Source: Panagrolaimus kolymaensis (lineage: Eukaryota > Nematoda > Chromadorea > Rhabditida > Panagrolaimidae). Taken from it: a stretch of DNA of 64,000 bases. Under the pieces are notes generated by a model, which saw only the letters and a program-made list of their open reading frames with translations, did no database searches and was not told the DNA's origin. Position numbers and translations under genes: made by a program. Location of the stretch: contig JAJQJQ010000017.1 in the NCBI GenBank assembly GCA_028622995.1, forward strand, positions 2,108,001 through 2,172,000. Reading direction: 5' to 3'. Positions 1 through 15,200 of this stretch are shown one piece after another. Position 1 is the stretch's first letter, and every line of letters starts with the position of its first letter.

Positions 1-895
1 TAATTTTCTGTATTCTTCTTCTCTGCGACGATTAAATTCTTTAAATTCATCAGTAAAAATTTCAAAATTAAGTTTTTTTGAAGCCAAAGCTTTTTTGGTT
101 GTTGTTTTCAAAGTTGTGATAGACTTTTTTTGAGATCGAGATTGTTTAGGAACATCATGAGGATTTAAACGACCACCTTTAACGTCTTCTTTCATTTCTG
201 AAAGTGGATGAGGTTCACAACAAAATAGATAGTGCAAAAAAGAATTATGATATTTAACTTTATGGAGCTCAGAGCCTTAAATTTTTTAAAGTTTAATCTC
301 GTAAAAAAAGAAATTAGGGCGGTTTTCAGAGAAGAGATTCCCATAATTTCTAAAATGGTTGTTTTTCCTATTTCAGAAAAACTCCAGCCTATTTTTTCAT
401 GATCACTTTAATCCGAATTATTAAATGTAAATTAAGTAAAAGTCTTACGTAAGAAATTTTTGTAATTATCCGTTTGACGGTAATCATCCATTTTCTTATC
501 ATACTCTTTCTTAGCTTCTGTCGATGCATCGTCGTATGGCTGAAATCATATCAGCATTAAGTTTGAATAAATATCTTTCAATCTTACTTTACGTTCTTCA
601 GGGGTCATTTTGTGCCAATCTTGCGACATTATTTTTATTACATCTCCAAGTGAAACACCAACATGCTTGTTTATGTATTCAGTTGATTTATGCTTCATGT
701 AGAAATTGAACTTAAAGAAGTTATGATTATTAAAGGGAAAACTCGAAAATTAAAATTATCCATACTGATGTGGTTGGACGTCTAGGAGCATGGGGATCGA
801 TAACTCTGGGCTAAAAAAATCTTTTCGATTATAATTTTAAATCCAAGGAGGAAACTAACTTTTCGATGCTTTTTTGGTTTATTTTCGTCATCCAT
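1..895 (-). CDS. HMG20A/HMG20B-like HMG-box protein, 3' end outside the window
   Basis: Five exons read on the minus strand: 895-860, 810-766, 710-588, 539-449 and 197-1, all in frame. The start gives MDDENKPKKHRK, then an HMG box (DPHAPRRP...FNFYMKHKS...LGDVIKIMSQDWHKMTPEERKPY...YDKKMDDYRQTDNYKNF). The last exon carries a basic stretch and then FEIFTDEFKEFNRRREEEY. HMG20A/B (iBRAF/BRAF35) proteins have the same order: HMG box, a tail like YQQTEAYK, then an IFTEEFL..N+AREAELR coiled-coil start. The known proteins are subunits of or antagonists to LSD1-CoREST chromatin complexes. The fourth intron (198-448) is longer than usual here; without splicing the frame stops soon after the box, so it is the weakest junction. 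The reading frame is still open at base 1, so the coiled coil continues to the left. A plain HMGB-type protein is the alternative, but the tail argues against it. Confidence 0.72.
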
Positions 896-1337
896 TTTTT
901 ATAAAAAGAAATGAAAGCTTTAAAAAAAATTAAGAATTGCTTTATAAATATTTTTTCATAAAACTGGAAAATATATTTTTTTAGAAAACTTCTTTGGCCT
1001 TGTGGTTGGTCATTCGCTTTAGGAATTTGATTTATAGACCACGTAGCCTCATTTTTATTTTTCCTTACATAATCTTTATTCAAAGAGCTACTTCTTTATA
1101 TTAAATTTTTCCATTTTATAAAACACAGCTCACCATACTTCCATATCCTGCTTTACAGTATTAGAACATATTTATTATTAGCTGCTTTCCTTACATTTTC
1201 TTCTTAACATTTTCATAAATATTTTAAATCTGAAAGGACTTAAAGAAGGAATGTTATAACCTTTTATTATTATTATCAACCAACAACGTAACGTGTCGTC
1301 TTTTGAGCTTTTACACTTTTGATTAAAATATAGAAAG
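896..1337. promoter_or_regulatory. Divergent intergenic region between HMG20-like and ZnT5 genes
   Basis: This 442 bp lies between two start codons that point away from each other, so it should hold both promoters. It is very AT-rich with T and A runs. I see no additional gene, tRNA or clear motif. An 84-codon minus-strand open frame overlaps it but only by chance extension of the first HMG20 exon. Confidence 0.5.
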
Positions 1338-3937
<2,600 letters not shown>

Positions 3938-4537
3938 TTTTTATATTTTTTCTTTATTAATTTCTTTCAGTAGCTTCAACTTTGATTTTTCAATACTTTG
4001 GCGGATAATTATTTCAACAACAAAGTTTTTTCTGTATACATAGATAGCGGGATGTAAAAACAACTTTTATGTGATTTTGGCAACTTGAATTTATTTAAAG
4101 TTTTTAAAAAAAATTTTGGCGGGAGATTGTTTGTTGTCTTTTGAAATAATTATTTTTAATAGTATTTATAATAAATTATTGGTATTTTTCGTTTTTTTCA
4201 ATAACAAAGTTCGAATCTATATAGTACTTTTAATATAATGATAGCTGCATGCTAACTATCCTCATACAGCTAATTTGCATATTGGAAAAAAGAAATGAGT
4301 TATAAAGTTTAAATTTCTTGGAAAATATATGGGCGTTCCCAACTAACAACTCTTTTCGTGGATACGACCCCAATTTTACCCTTGGAGTACTTTTAAGTGT
4401 TTACCTCATCCATTGAATTTATATGGCATTTTCTTGAATAAACCAAGAACCGTTTAATAATCATTATTGCTTCTCGCATTTTATTTTTGTCGTCTTAAAA
4501 AAAGCTCCAATTTGTTTATTTGAGATTTATTATAGAA
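3938..4537. promoter_or_regulatory. Intergenic region upstream of NUP107, with an E2F-like site
   Basis: No gene is visible in these 600 bp. TTTTGGCGGGA at 4114-4124 matches the E2F/DP consensus TTTSGCGSG and is GC-rich against an AT-rich background. A site matching E2F upstream of a nucleoporin gene would be sensible, but this rests on a single motif match. The string gttcgaatc near 4209 looks like a tRNA T-loop but has no pairing arms. Confidence 0.35.
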
Positions 4538-7238
4538 ATGGAAGCTCGGTCATTTATAAATAATTCGGGTGTTTCATCTTCCGGTAACAGAAATAGCTCC
4601 ACCTTTTACACATCTCAATTTTTTAATGCTGATCAAACGGATATATTTAGTGAAAGTAAGCATATTTGATTTTTGATAATTAAATAAATAGAAAGCGGGT
4701 TTTAGTTTGTCAATCTATATTTGATGACTATCATTCGGCGTGTTTCACTGGGGCCTCATTTGAAGAAATTGTTAATGGATTGAAAGATATTGCATCAAAC
4801 GGTGTACAAATATTTGAAAGAACTTTTGAAACTCGCCGTAAACATGATGATCGAATTGATGCAATTGTAGCTTCACTTAAAGTTGAAAGAAACCTTTTTG
4901 ATCTCATTTTTAAACTTTTTCATGCGGAATTGATTGCCCAACAAAATGATGAATGCTCTTCGGTTTTGAAAAAATTATTCAATGAAAAGGCTGAGTTTCG
5001 ACGTTTAGTGACTCTTTTGCATTGGAGTGAAGAATCAGCTTTTCAAGATCCCCTTGGATTTAGCCAGTTGATTAAAGAAGTTGAACATATTAGCAATATC
5101 GACCATGCTTTGTTGGTTTAAAATATTAAAAGCACAATTAGTTAATATTTGAATATTTTTAGCTCTCAAACAACATTACAAAAAAAATTTGCTCACCTTG
5201 ATTCATGTTACTTGGACCAGTTTTCTGAAGATGATGCAAAAAATTTGGAACGAATTAAAGGAATTTTCTTTTGTCTTCTTAGATGCGGACGATCAACTGG
5301 CTTAAATGAACTTGTCGAACAAACAGGCTTACCTTCCCTTAAAGCATTTATACAAATTCGTCAAGCGATTACTGATCCTGATTCAACTCCTTGTAATCCC
5401 ATGGCTAATAATTATAATTACCCTGTAGCTCGCATACACTTTAAAAATACTGCAGCAAAGATTATTAATCTCGTAAGAATATTTTTTTGTGTTTTCGTAA
5501 ACTTTGTTTGCTTTTAGCCAGATAGTGGTATATCGGATGTTGATCGATGTATTTGGGCAACCCTTTCTGGTAATCTTGCTGCTCTCCTTTCATATGCTGA
5601 AAGTCCAGACGATATTCTTTGGTCGTATATTAATTGCGCTGTAGAAGGAATTCTTGATGAAGAAATAATTCAATCAAGAAATCTTGATGATGGTGAACTT
5701 CTCAAAAATTTTAAAGAAAGTGAAGAAATGTCGAAAAGTATCAAATCTGTATTTTCGGCTTTTTCTGCTCATTGTGACAGTATTTTCTTTAAAATTATTG
5801 GAAATTTAGCGGCAAATAATTTTGAAGAAGTTGTTAATCTTGCGCACGCAGATATTTCCTCCGATTCTCCAGATCCTAATAAGCTAAGACTTTATGCTCA
5901 TCTTGTTTTGTTAATTAAATATGGTGAATATAATTGCGATAAATCTAAAGCTAATGAAATTATGCTTCACTATAGTAAAATGCTCATAGCTTTGGATATG
6001 TTTACAATTGTACCTTTTTATTTATCAAAATTGGATGATGATCAAGCCCAAAAGGAAATGGTTGATTTTCTTTATGGTAACTTTGTTAAAATAAATTTTA
6101 GAATTAAGTAGAACTGTAAAACCTTTTTTTAGATATTAACGGGGAGTCTATGCGTATCGACGTTTTAAAAGCTGCTGCAGAAGTTAAATATGATGTTGGA
6201 AAACTTTGCACTGAAGTTTATGCAAAAGCAAAACGTGAAAACCCATTAGATGATACTCAAAAGATTTCTGATTCAATCGCACAGTTATTAAATATCTGGA
6301 AATTCTTGTTAATTTCACCCGAAGAAACAGGTTTTGAAGCTTTAATGGAATGTAACAATCTATTAAGAGAACTTTTTGGTGAGTTAATTTGAATTAAAGA
6401 GTCAAGAAAGTATTATTTTTTTTATAGAAAGAGATCGTTATGCAGAAGCTATGGAACTTCTTGCAATCGCTCCTCAAAATCTTACTGTAGAAACCACTGA
6501 AATTATTAATAATCTGCCATCAACTGAAGAAAACAAAGCTCTCATCCGTCGAATTCAAGACCAACAACGTGAATACAATAGTTATTTACTTTATCTAGAA
6601 ATTATGGAAAAATTTTCATTATGGCAGCAACGAGTAAATGAAGAAATTCCCGAACGGCCAAAAAAACTTTCTGATGCTGAATATGCCAAACTTGACATAG
6701 TTCAAAAAGCTGAATATGAGCGACAGATTAATCAAGCTTTGAGTAAAATTTCCACACATATAAAAGATTGTGAACAATATCAAAATGTTGTTGTTCAACA
6801 AATTCTTAAACTTTTACAACAAGCTTCAACTTGGTTTACATGTTGTTTGGATTTGAACGACGTTGAAGATATTGATGAGCATAACATTCGTGTAACAAAA
6901 CTTAAACAAATACATGAACGCTATCTTTATTATTCGATTACTATGTTAATCACACTTTATCGTGATAGTCATAAAGATCAAGAAGTCATTAAAGTCGCAA
7001 ACCTTCTAATGGACAATCGATATGATCTCTATGTTGTAAGTTTTTATTTAACATAAAAATTAAATTATTCCAAAGTACTAATTAATAGAGCTTTAAAGAC
7101 TTCAAAAAGCATATTATCCATTTTTCCACTCATTAACATAAATTATTGTTTTAGCATCTTAGTAAAGATTCCTTGCGTAAACTCATTGCTGAGATCTCAA
7201 AATCTGCTTATGTTCTTGCCGTAAACTCTGAAGAATGA
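4538..7238 (+). CDS. NUP107: Nucleoporin NUP107 (Y-complex scaffold)
   Basis: Seven exons: 4538-4655, 4706-5111, 5163-5472, 5518-6076, 6133-6378, 6428-7035 and 7155-7238, 776 aa. The protein is all-alpha without repeats. Recognisable family blocks are AEFRRLVTLLHWSEESAF, CIWATLSGNLAALLSYAES..ILWSYINCAVEG, and YLSKLDDDQAQKEMVDFLY, corresponding to the human LVSLLYWLE, WATLCGNL and LP...YALFLE regions. NUP107 binds NUP133 in the Y-complex that forms the rings of the nuclear pore, and at kinetochores in mitosis. The second intron uses a GTTGGT donor; the in-frame alternative leaves a stop, so I prefer it. TTATTATAG lies 2 nt before the ATG, suggesting trans-splicing straight onto the start codon. 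Length is slightly under the vertebrate protein (about 925 aa). Confidence 0.9.
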
Positions 7239-7595
7239 TTTTAATTATGCTGTTTCGTTTATTTTCATTTTCATGTTACCGTTTATTATGTTTTTCTTTA
7301 ATATAAAAATTTGAATTTTGTGATTCGGTCTTTTACACATTACATTGGCTACTAAAGAAATTAGAAATTTAGCAAATTTTTATTTTACAAATATTAACCT
7401 TTTTGTTGACAACAATTTAAAAATTAAATCGGAATTATGATTCCTCTCTTTACCACCACAAAAAATATGTGATAAATGCTTCACAATGACACTTTTTCTT
7501 CAACTATAACAAATATGTACAATAGTTTTTTTTAAAATTAAATTTATTTTCACAAAAAAACACATCAACAAAAAATAAATAAATATTGTAAAAAA
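7239..7595. other. Convergent 3' region between NUP107 and TTC37
   Basis: The two genes end tail to tail here. The stretch is A/T-rich 3' untranslated sequence with several AATAAA-like signals on both strands (for example minus-strand tttattta near 7575). I see no gene. Confidence 0.5.
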
Positions 7596-10500
7596 TTAAT
7601 CTTCGTTTTCATTTTCATCATTTTCAACTTCTTGAATTTGAGGAGGCAAAATTAAAAACATATCTTCATTACTGCCAGAATTTGCTTTGTTTAAATTATT
7701 TTCAGCTTTCTCTAAAGCTAAAAGTTTATAAAGAGGATCGACTGCTGGATCAAATTTCTTAAAAGCATTTTCATCTTCTCGAGGGCGAGAAGTTGAAGCA
7801 AAATCATGTTTTGGTGTTTTTAAAGGAAATACTTCAAGCAAAGCATGAGGTGGACGATTAGTACGAAGAGTGGCGATGATTCCTCGACTCCAATAGGAAT
7901 CCTAAAAAAATATTTTCAAATCAAATAAGTCTTTTTAATGTGTTACCATTTCTAATACATTAACAAATCCAACTAAAAGAGGATAAAATCTTGCGCGAAA
8001 AAATTTCCAAAATGTTATCCATTCATCGTAAGCAATAGAATGTAAAAGATATTTTATAAGTAATATTGGTTTAGGGCCAGAAGCAATTATAGCTTCTGGA
8101 AGAGAACCATGGAATATTTTAATTAATCTTTGAAGTCCATTCTTCGAAGAGGCATTGGAAATTAAAGAATGAGAAGCTCTAAAAAAAGAAGAAAAGTTGG
8201 ACATTCTAAATAAAAAAAGAAAATTACGTTTGAATTCGCATTTTTGTATCTTCCAAAACATTTAATTGTACTGAAGCTTTATCAATTAGATAAGCAGCTG
8301 CATCAAAATGACGGAAATGTTCGGCAAAAATGGCCATGGAATACATTAATTCATCAGAATGTTCATTGACATCTTAAAAACAATTTTTAAAAAACGATTC
8401 AAAAAAAAATTTAAAAAAAACTAACGAAGCAAATGTTTGATTGAAGTAAAATCAAAATCAAATTTATTCTGTGATTGGTTTAATGATTTTGCTTTAACCA
8501 AATAATAAGCGAATGCTTCTACTGCTAGGAGCTAAAAAAAATGGGAAAGAATAAAGCAAATGCAAAAAGAAAAAAAATTACGCAAGGTTTAATAGATAAT
8601 GAATGTTGGAAATTATTCATAATTTCTGTGATGTTAGAATTTTCTTTGAGTTCACCTAAAATTCCTCGACCACACCAATGTTCAACTTGAAGGGGTTCTA
8701 AAATATGAGCAGCATTGAAAGCTTGAATAGAATCCTCTATCTGAAACTTTAATTATGTAAAAAGGCAATAAAAAATAAGAATAAATTACGTTATTTGTTT
8801 TTAAACCTATGAATCCAATATTGGAAAGAGCCGATGGATTGTGTTTGTCTAATTGAAGCGATCGAAGAAAGCAATGTAAAGCTTTATCATATTTTTTTTC
8901 TGTTCCAACACAAAATGTAAATCCGAGATTTACGTAAATAATAGAACGATCAAAAGAATTTTGACCAGGTAAAAGAATAGCTTTTCGGAAAAATCGACGA
9001 GCACTAAAATTTTTGGTAATATAAAATAGTTTTAAAATATGATCATAAAAATTAAGAACTAAATTTATGGGGAAAAATGATTGGGGGCCTTTTTAAATAA
9101 AAGAAAAACTTACATTTCTGCTAAATTACTCGATTTTTTTTCAATAGCATAAGCCAAAATTCGAACACCGGTTTCATTTATGATTCCAATATTTTGCTCT
9201 GTTGAAAGAAGATTCAACATTAAAGCAATTTCAATATTCAAAATTTCTTCCTTCTTTGAAATCCCACATTTCTTTGAAAATTCAGAAGTTTCAGAAAGAA
9301 ATGCGACGATGATATTATTATTATATTTTCGTAGAAGGGCCAATGCATTTGCAATTGAAAGGGATAAAACCCGAGATGAATACCATTCAGAAATTTTCAT
9401 TGAACCAACAATTTTAAAGAAAATTAAAAGTTGACGCAATTGAGCTTTGCCTGGAATTAAATGAGCTGCAAATAATGAAACAGATTCAATAAAAACTAAG
9501 TTTCCATGTTTATGAATTTGAGGAGATGTTTGAATGGAACGAAGCTTTTTTAATGTTTGAAACACTTCCTCAAATTTGTAAAGACTTTTTTGAGTGAGTG
9601 CAAGCTAAATAAAAATAATTGTAAAAAGTTTTTGAGAAAATAATTGAAAAGCTTACTTGAAGCAAAAAGCTTGGATTTTCTGGTTCAAAGCTTACAGCCG
9701 CTTCAAAGGCATACATAGCTGATTTTGCTTGTCCTCGATGAAAATTCACCAAACCAACATATGCCCAAATATCTGCAGCACTTTTTCTAACTTCAATATC
9801 AACATCATCAGGTAAAGCATGAATAACCCGTCGTAATTTATTTATAGCTTCTTCAAATCTTCCACTTTGTATTTCAAGTACAGTTACATGTCGAACAGCC
9901 CACATGCTATATGGTTTTAATATAATATATTGGTTAAGATTTTGAATTCTTTCTTCGATGGATAATTCCTTAAACAAAAAAGCGGTATAATAAAGGATAA
10001 TTTTCAAAAAAACCTACAAGTAATTCATAAATTTTATCTTGAAGTTCTCGAAAATCTCTATTGGATGGATTTAATAAAATTGCGTGATTAATAAGTTGTT
10101 TAGCAGATTCAAGTTCTTCAACAGCAATATAAAATTCAGCCATGGAAGCAAGGATATCAGCAACAAAGGGGTTTTGAGAATATAAATTCCTTAAATCATT
10201 TTCAGCTTCATCAAATTCTTCTTCAACTATCCATTTGAGTTTTGCTAAAATAAGCGGAGCTCTCCAAAATTTATTAGAAGCATTCTCAATTTGTTCAAGG
10301 CATTGTTGGGCAAACCGTTGAGCATTTGGATAATTTTTAGATGCAAAATAAAATTCAGCCAAAAGTTCTGATTTTATTTCGGGTGACAAATCAGATGATT
10401 GTATTTCATTTTCATTTGTTTTTCCAAGCAAATTTTTTGCACGAAGTTGAATTTCGGTAACCTTTTTATTTTGGGGAAAGTTGGAATTTTCTATCATTCG

Positions 10501-11645
10501 AAGCAGTTGTTTTAATTCACTTTTGTCGCCGCAGCTTTCAAAAACAGCTTCAATTTCCAAAATTTTGAATATTTCCAAATCAGGAAAATTAGAAAGATTT
10601 GATCGATAAACTTTTAAAACTTTAGCAAATTGATGTGTTTTGAGAAATGTATAAAATGCAAGACCAGAATAAGGCCATGTATGGTAATCATCCGGTGAAA
10701 GTTTTGATAAAGAATCATATGCTTGAGCAATTTCAAAAGCAAACAAATGAGAAATCCAATCAGTCATAGGTTTTCCCGATTCCACGAAGCCTTCCATCTT
10801 AACAGCTTCAGACAACACAATGGGCATTTTGTCAAATTGAATAAGTTCAATTGCAATTTTAGAGAAAACTGAGTTAGAAATCTCAGAATTTTTGCATCCA
10901 AAGCGACATGTATGTTCAAGTGCAAAGTCATCAAAACGCCGATCATTAAAGAATAATAAAGTACCATGAAGATGCTCTTTTTGAGAAAATTTATCTTTAC
11001 AATTAAGAAAAGCACTTTGAACCTAAAATATGGCAATAAAGAATAATAAGAATGTTAAGGCTCGTACTATATCGATGGGTATTTTCTTTTCAGATAATGA
11101 CTTTTCCATAATAAAAATGCAAACATCAGGATCTTTCAGAGCTTCGAGATAATCTTTAGGTTGTCGAAATTCAGCAAAAAGGCGTAAACGTATTAACGCA
11201 ATCCATTTAATCTTTTGCAATCTTTGTTTCTTTTCATTTGAAGTCCTAATTCACTCGAGAAAATTAAAGTCAAAAATTAAAAAATAGCCCTTACTTTTCA
11301 TCATTTATAACCTTATCAAAAATATGAATTTGATCCTTCGTAAAATTTTCAGGGAACTTTTCATAAATTGCACATTCAGCTCGAATGATTTCAGAATTAT
11401 TTGGATCAAGCTCTTTAGCTTTATTAAGATAATGAATAGCTGTATTAAATTTATCCATTTCTGTAGCCACTTTCATTCCAAGAAGGAATAAATTTAATGT
11501 TCCATTTCCTGCTTTTTCAATAGCCTGAAAACTTTTATTTATGTATATCAACCAACCATAAACCTAACAATCTTACCTGAATTTCTTTTTCAGCTTCATC
11601 ATATTTTGCAGTTTTAACTAAATTAGCGATAGCTTTTAGAGACAT
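7596..11645 (-). CDS. TTC37: SKI3 / TTC37 (SKIC3), TPR scaffold of the Ski complex
   Basis: Twelve exons: 11645-11577, 11524-11295, 11245-11068, 11022-10018, 9968-9657, 9604-9114, 9003-8790, 8740-8582, 8531-8426, 8372-8228, 8205-7947 and 7901-7596, 1157 aa. Multiple tetratricopeptide repeats are visible: AIHYLNKAKELDPNNSEI, KSAMYAFEAAVSFEPENPSF, KALHCFLRSLQLDKHNPSAL with SNIGFIGLKTN, and IEDSIQAFNAAHILEPL. The last block aligns with human TTC37 (ALAQHCFIKSIQSE..WTNLGVLYL..). Ski3 holds the SKI2 helicase and SKI8 and feeds mRNA to the cytoplasmic exosome. The protein is shorter than human (about 1560 aa) and the C-terminal 150 residues, acidic at the end (NDENENED), do not look like the human end. 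A 3' splice-like CTATAG sits 2 nt before the ATG. Confidence 0.85.
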
Positions 11646-11939
11646 ATCTATAGATAAATAAAGCAATGGAATACCCAAACTAAAAATATTACTAAAAGTT
11701 TTATTAATTATCGCAATTTATCAGAGAATGACATTTTGCCAATGAAGTACTTCACATTGATGATGAAGCTCGCCTCACATGTTTCTTCTGTCGGTGAAGT
11801 TTTGAACGAAAAGCAAGCTTATTTTCATTGATTGCTTTTTTTTCTTCGTTGCTTCCGTGAATAAAGTTTTTCTAAAAAAACTTCATTTTCGTAATTTTTT
11901 TCATTGTTGAAAAAAGTCATTCTTGAGAGCAGTCAAATC
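11646..11939. promoter_or_regulatory. Divergent promoter region TTC37 / NDRG
   Basis: These 294 bp separate two start codons facing apart and should hold both promoters. The only visible elements are pyrimidine tracts and a trans-splice-like CTATAG for the minus-strand gene. No other gene fits. Confidence 0.45.
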
Positions 11940-13377
11940 ATGGCAGTCGAACTGGGTGTATTTCCATTTTCTTCGGACGCTAAACCTTTAATGAACAATG
12001 TTGGTATTGAGGTTTGTAATTTTATAAATTTTAGGCCATTTTAATTATAAAATTTTTTGTATAAGATGATTAAAGACAGTTTTTAGGAAAAAGTTCCAAC
12101 AAGTTATGGTCTTGTAAAAGTTTCAATTTATGGAGATCGGAAACGGCATCCAATTGTTACTTTCCATGATTTAGGAATGGATGGTAAGTATTCAAACCTT
12201 TAATTTATTTTTATAATACTTTTAGCGGATAATAACTTCCAAAATTTCTTTCAATTTGGTACGGTATCCGAATTTTCTGAAAAATTTTGCGTCTACAACA
12301 TCAATGCTCCTGGACAAGAAATGGATGCTAAACCTTTACCTGACAAGTAGGTTCATGCTTTTTACATAGGTATTATGATTGAATTTCGCTTTTAGCTACG
12401 TATTTCCATCAATGGAATCAATGCCAACTATTGTTCAAAGTGTTGTCAATCATTTCCAATTTAAAACTTTTATTGGGTTTGGAATTGGTGCCGGAGCCAA
12501 TATTATGCTTCGTTATACGGTAAGCTCATTTTTTTGTGTAAAGAAAAATAACAAAAACTTTCAGCTTATGAATCAAAAAAAGGTTGATGCTTTAATCTTG
12601 GTAAATTGTTGTGCAGATAAAGCTGGATGGCTGGAATGGGCATATGAGAAGGGTAATCCTTATTATTCTAATAAAAAATATATAATTTATCGATTTTACA
12701 GTAAATATTAATTATCTTCGATCTCATAAAATGACTGCATTCACCATTGATTATTTAATGTGGCATCACTTTGGTAAACGCATGGATGAATCTAATGAAG
12801 ACATCGTCCGCCAATATCGCTCTTTCTTCAATCATTTACCAAATCCTGGAAACTTGGCTGCTTTTGTTGAAAGTTATTTAAAGTTTGTTTTCCTTTTTTT
12901 GCTTCACTTTCTAATTAATTTTTTTAGCCGTACACCAATTGTTTTCTCTCGTGATGGAACAAATGGTCCAAAGCTTGTTAATGTTCCCGTTCTTCAATTA
13001 GTTGGAGCTCGTTCAGCCTTTGTTGATGATACTGTTAATGTTAACACCAAGCTTGATCCCGCTAAAAGTGATTGGGTTAAAGTATGCTTTATTTGTTTTA
13101 ACGATATTTAATTAAAAGTATTTTTCAGATTTCTGACTCTTGTGGACTCGTACTTGATGAAAAACCAGAAAAAGTTACCGAAGCAATTCTTTTGTTTTTG
13201 CAAGGCCTTGGCTACTGTATGTTTTTTGAATTATAAATCTTAATTAGTTTTTCTTTTTTAGTCCCATCCTTGAATGTCTTAGCATTGATCAAACGTCTTG
13301 AAGCTTCTCAACAAGGTGGTTTGACTGCTACAACTACTATCTGTGAAAATATCAATGAAGTTGAAGCAGCTTTTTAA
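11940..13377 (+). CDS. NDRG-family alpha/beta-hydrolase-fold protein
   Basis: Nine exons: 11940-12011, 12087-12183, 12226-12346, 12396-12519, 12565-12652, 12702-12882, 12928-13081, 13129-13216 and 13262-13377, 346 aa. Family landmarks are YGDRKRHPIVTFHDLGMD, NFQNFFQF, YNINAPGQE, FIGFGIGAGANIMLRY (the pseudo-nucleophile elbow GIGAGA, no Ser), DALILVNCCADKAGWLEWAYEK and LLFLQGLGY. N-myc downstream-regulated proteins keep the alpha/beta-hydrolase fold but lack a catalytic triad; they act in stress response, trafficking and growth control. Compared with vertebrate NDRG1/2 the C-terminal repeats are absent, as in other invertebrates. Polyadenylation-type AATAAA lies about 35 nt after the stop. Confidence 0.92.
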
Positions 13378-13790
13378 AATTAATTTTGTATCGCATCTTT
13401 AATATTATGTATAAATAAATTTATGTCTATTTAATTTAGTTGGTCTCATTTTTTTTGTCTTTTATTGTTTCAAGAACTTTTTTATTCACTCAAATACTTG
13501 TCATTCTGTTTATTTTATACAAAATGTTGTCATTAATTACGCTGAGATTATTTTTTTTTACTTGAGTACGTGTCAATCTTTACCCAATTCCTTCCATATG
13601 CATTCTTTCAAATAATGCATACATATTCAAATATTTTCAATTTTGACTGATGCATTTAGTCTCGTTTCAATAAAATGTTAAGAGAGATAATATAAAATTT
13701 AGCAAAACCGTTTATTTATAACCAATTTTTTCTACCAAAGAAAAATAACAATTATTAAAATTAAAACTCCAAAAGAACCAAGAGATAATA
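13378..13790. other. Convergent 3' region NDRG / DRG1
   Basis: The region is AT-rich non-coding sequence between the stop codons of two convergent genes. The atgcata/tgcatt words around 13620-13660 are short and do not form a convincing hairpin. No open frame of note. Confidence 0.45.
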
Positions 13791-15200
13791 TCAAACTTTT
13801 TTGACGATTTGTACAACCTGAATAAAAAAAATTAGAATTGAATAAAACTTAATTAAAGCTTACATCTTCATCAAATAAAACATGTTCTTTTCCGACCCTC
13901 TGAGGATTGTATTTGACAGATTTTCCTAAAAAATTACACCGTTTATCACCACACAAAAAAAATGATAAAACAAACCCCAAACTACAGCATGTTTAAAATC
14001 CTTTGCCAATGATTTGTGAATTTTCATACAAAAATCTTCCACCGAGCATTTTTGACTATTTAAAACAATTGGTGATGAATAATCAGGCATTTGACCTTTA
14101 GGCTTGGTATAGACACGAACAAGATCCAAGTAATCCCACATCTTTTCCAAAAGTTCATCAAAGTTCCATTTATGGTGAGCAGAGATGGGAACACAATGAG
14201 GAATCTTAGAAATAACGTCCAATTCTTCGATAGTGATGGAGTCAATTTTGTTAAGAACATAGATAGCAGGCATGTCTAAAGGATTAAAGTGGTAAGAAAA
14301 AATCTTCAGAAAAAAAAACTTACAAACACGGTTCCCTTCAATAACATCAATAAGGTCTTCAGTAGTGCAATCAGCTTTGAGCGTAATATCAGCGTTGTGG
14401 AGTTTATATTCCGAAAGAATGGTCTTGACGGTTTCCAAATCCAACTCAGATTGAGGGACAAGTGTTGTCAAATTCAATCCACCCTTCTCTTTCTAAAATG
14501 AATAATAATAATAATTTTTTCAAATGAAGTGAATGGAAAATGAAAACCTTTTTAAAAGAAATTGGTGGTGGCTGCTTATTGAGACGAATTCCAAAACCTT
14601 CCAATTCATATTCAATAAGTTTTTTATGTTGCAAAGGTTTTTGTACATCCAATATTAGTAAAATCATGGAACACGTTCGTGCGACAGCAATAACTTGTTT
14701 ACCACGGCCTTTACCATCTTTAGCACCTTCAATGATACCAGGAAGATCAAGTAGTTGAATTTTTGCACCTTTGTAACGAATGACACCGGGAACGGTTGTA
14801 AGAGTAGTGAATTCATAGTCAGCAACTTCAGAATATACACCAGCTAAAATAGATTTATTAGAAATAGAGTATTATTTTTTGATGGACGAACAAAAACAAC
14901 AAACCGAGATTGCAAAGTAAAGTACTTTTGCCGACTGACGGAAATCCTACGAAGCCAATTCGTGCATCCCCAGTTTTAGCGACATCGAAACCTTCCCCAG
15001 CTTGACCACCTCCTGATTTAGGAGTAATAAGTTCACGACGAAGTTTAGCAAGGCGAGCCTTTAGTAAACCTAAAAGACAATACAAAGTAATAAAATTTGA
15101 AGGAATATTATTACTTACCTAAATGACCCATGGTCGCTTTATTTTTTTGGGTTCTAGCCATTTCAGTTTCAATTTCTTGGATCTTTGCAAGGATCGACAT
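13791..15200 (-). CDS. DRG1: DRG1, developmentally regulated GTP-binding protein 1
   Basis: Seven exons: 15200-15119, 15069-14905, 14843-14548, 14492-14324, 14275-13976, 13925-13864 and 13817-13791, 366 aa, the same length as human DRG1 (367). The G domain is complete: G1 [10 protein letters not shown]3 [19 protein letters not shown]4 VLNKID and G5 ISAHHKW. A helical N-terminus ([21 protein letters not shown]) precedes it and a TGS domain ([18 protein letters not shown] ... [20 protein letters not shown]) follows. DRG1 associates with ribosomes through its partner DFRP1 and helps stalled translation; it is among the most conserved eukaryotic GTPases. No residue expected for GTP binding is missing. 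Confidence 0.97.

Noticed and set aside
829..1083. 84-codon minus open frame beginning MNKDYVRKNKNEATW
   Set aside because: The real first exon starts at the internal ATG at 895; the upstream part is AT-rich and not needed for the HMG20 model.
4200..4225. T-loop-like gttcgaatc suggesting a tRNA
   Set aside because: Flanking bases do not form the T-stem and no acceptor or anticodon arm can be drawn.
7935..11645. Splitting the TTC37 model into two genes
   Set aside because: Exon phases join without a stop from 11645 to 7596 and TPR blocks on both sides match a single SKI3 protein; only the extreme C-terminus is doubtful.
14091..14279. Plus-strand open frames inside the DRG1 gene
   Set aside because: Antisense shadows of well conserved DRG1 exons.
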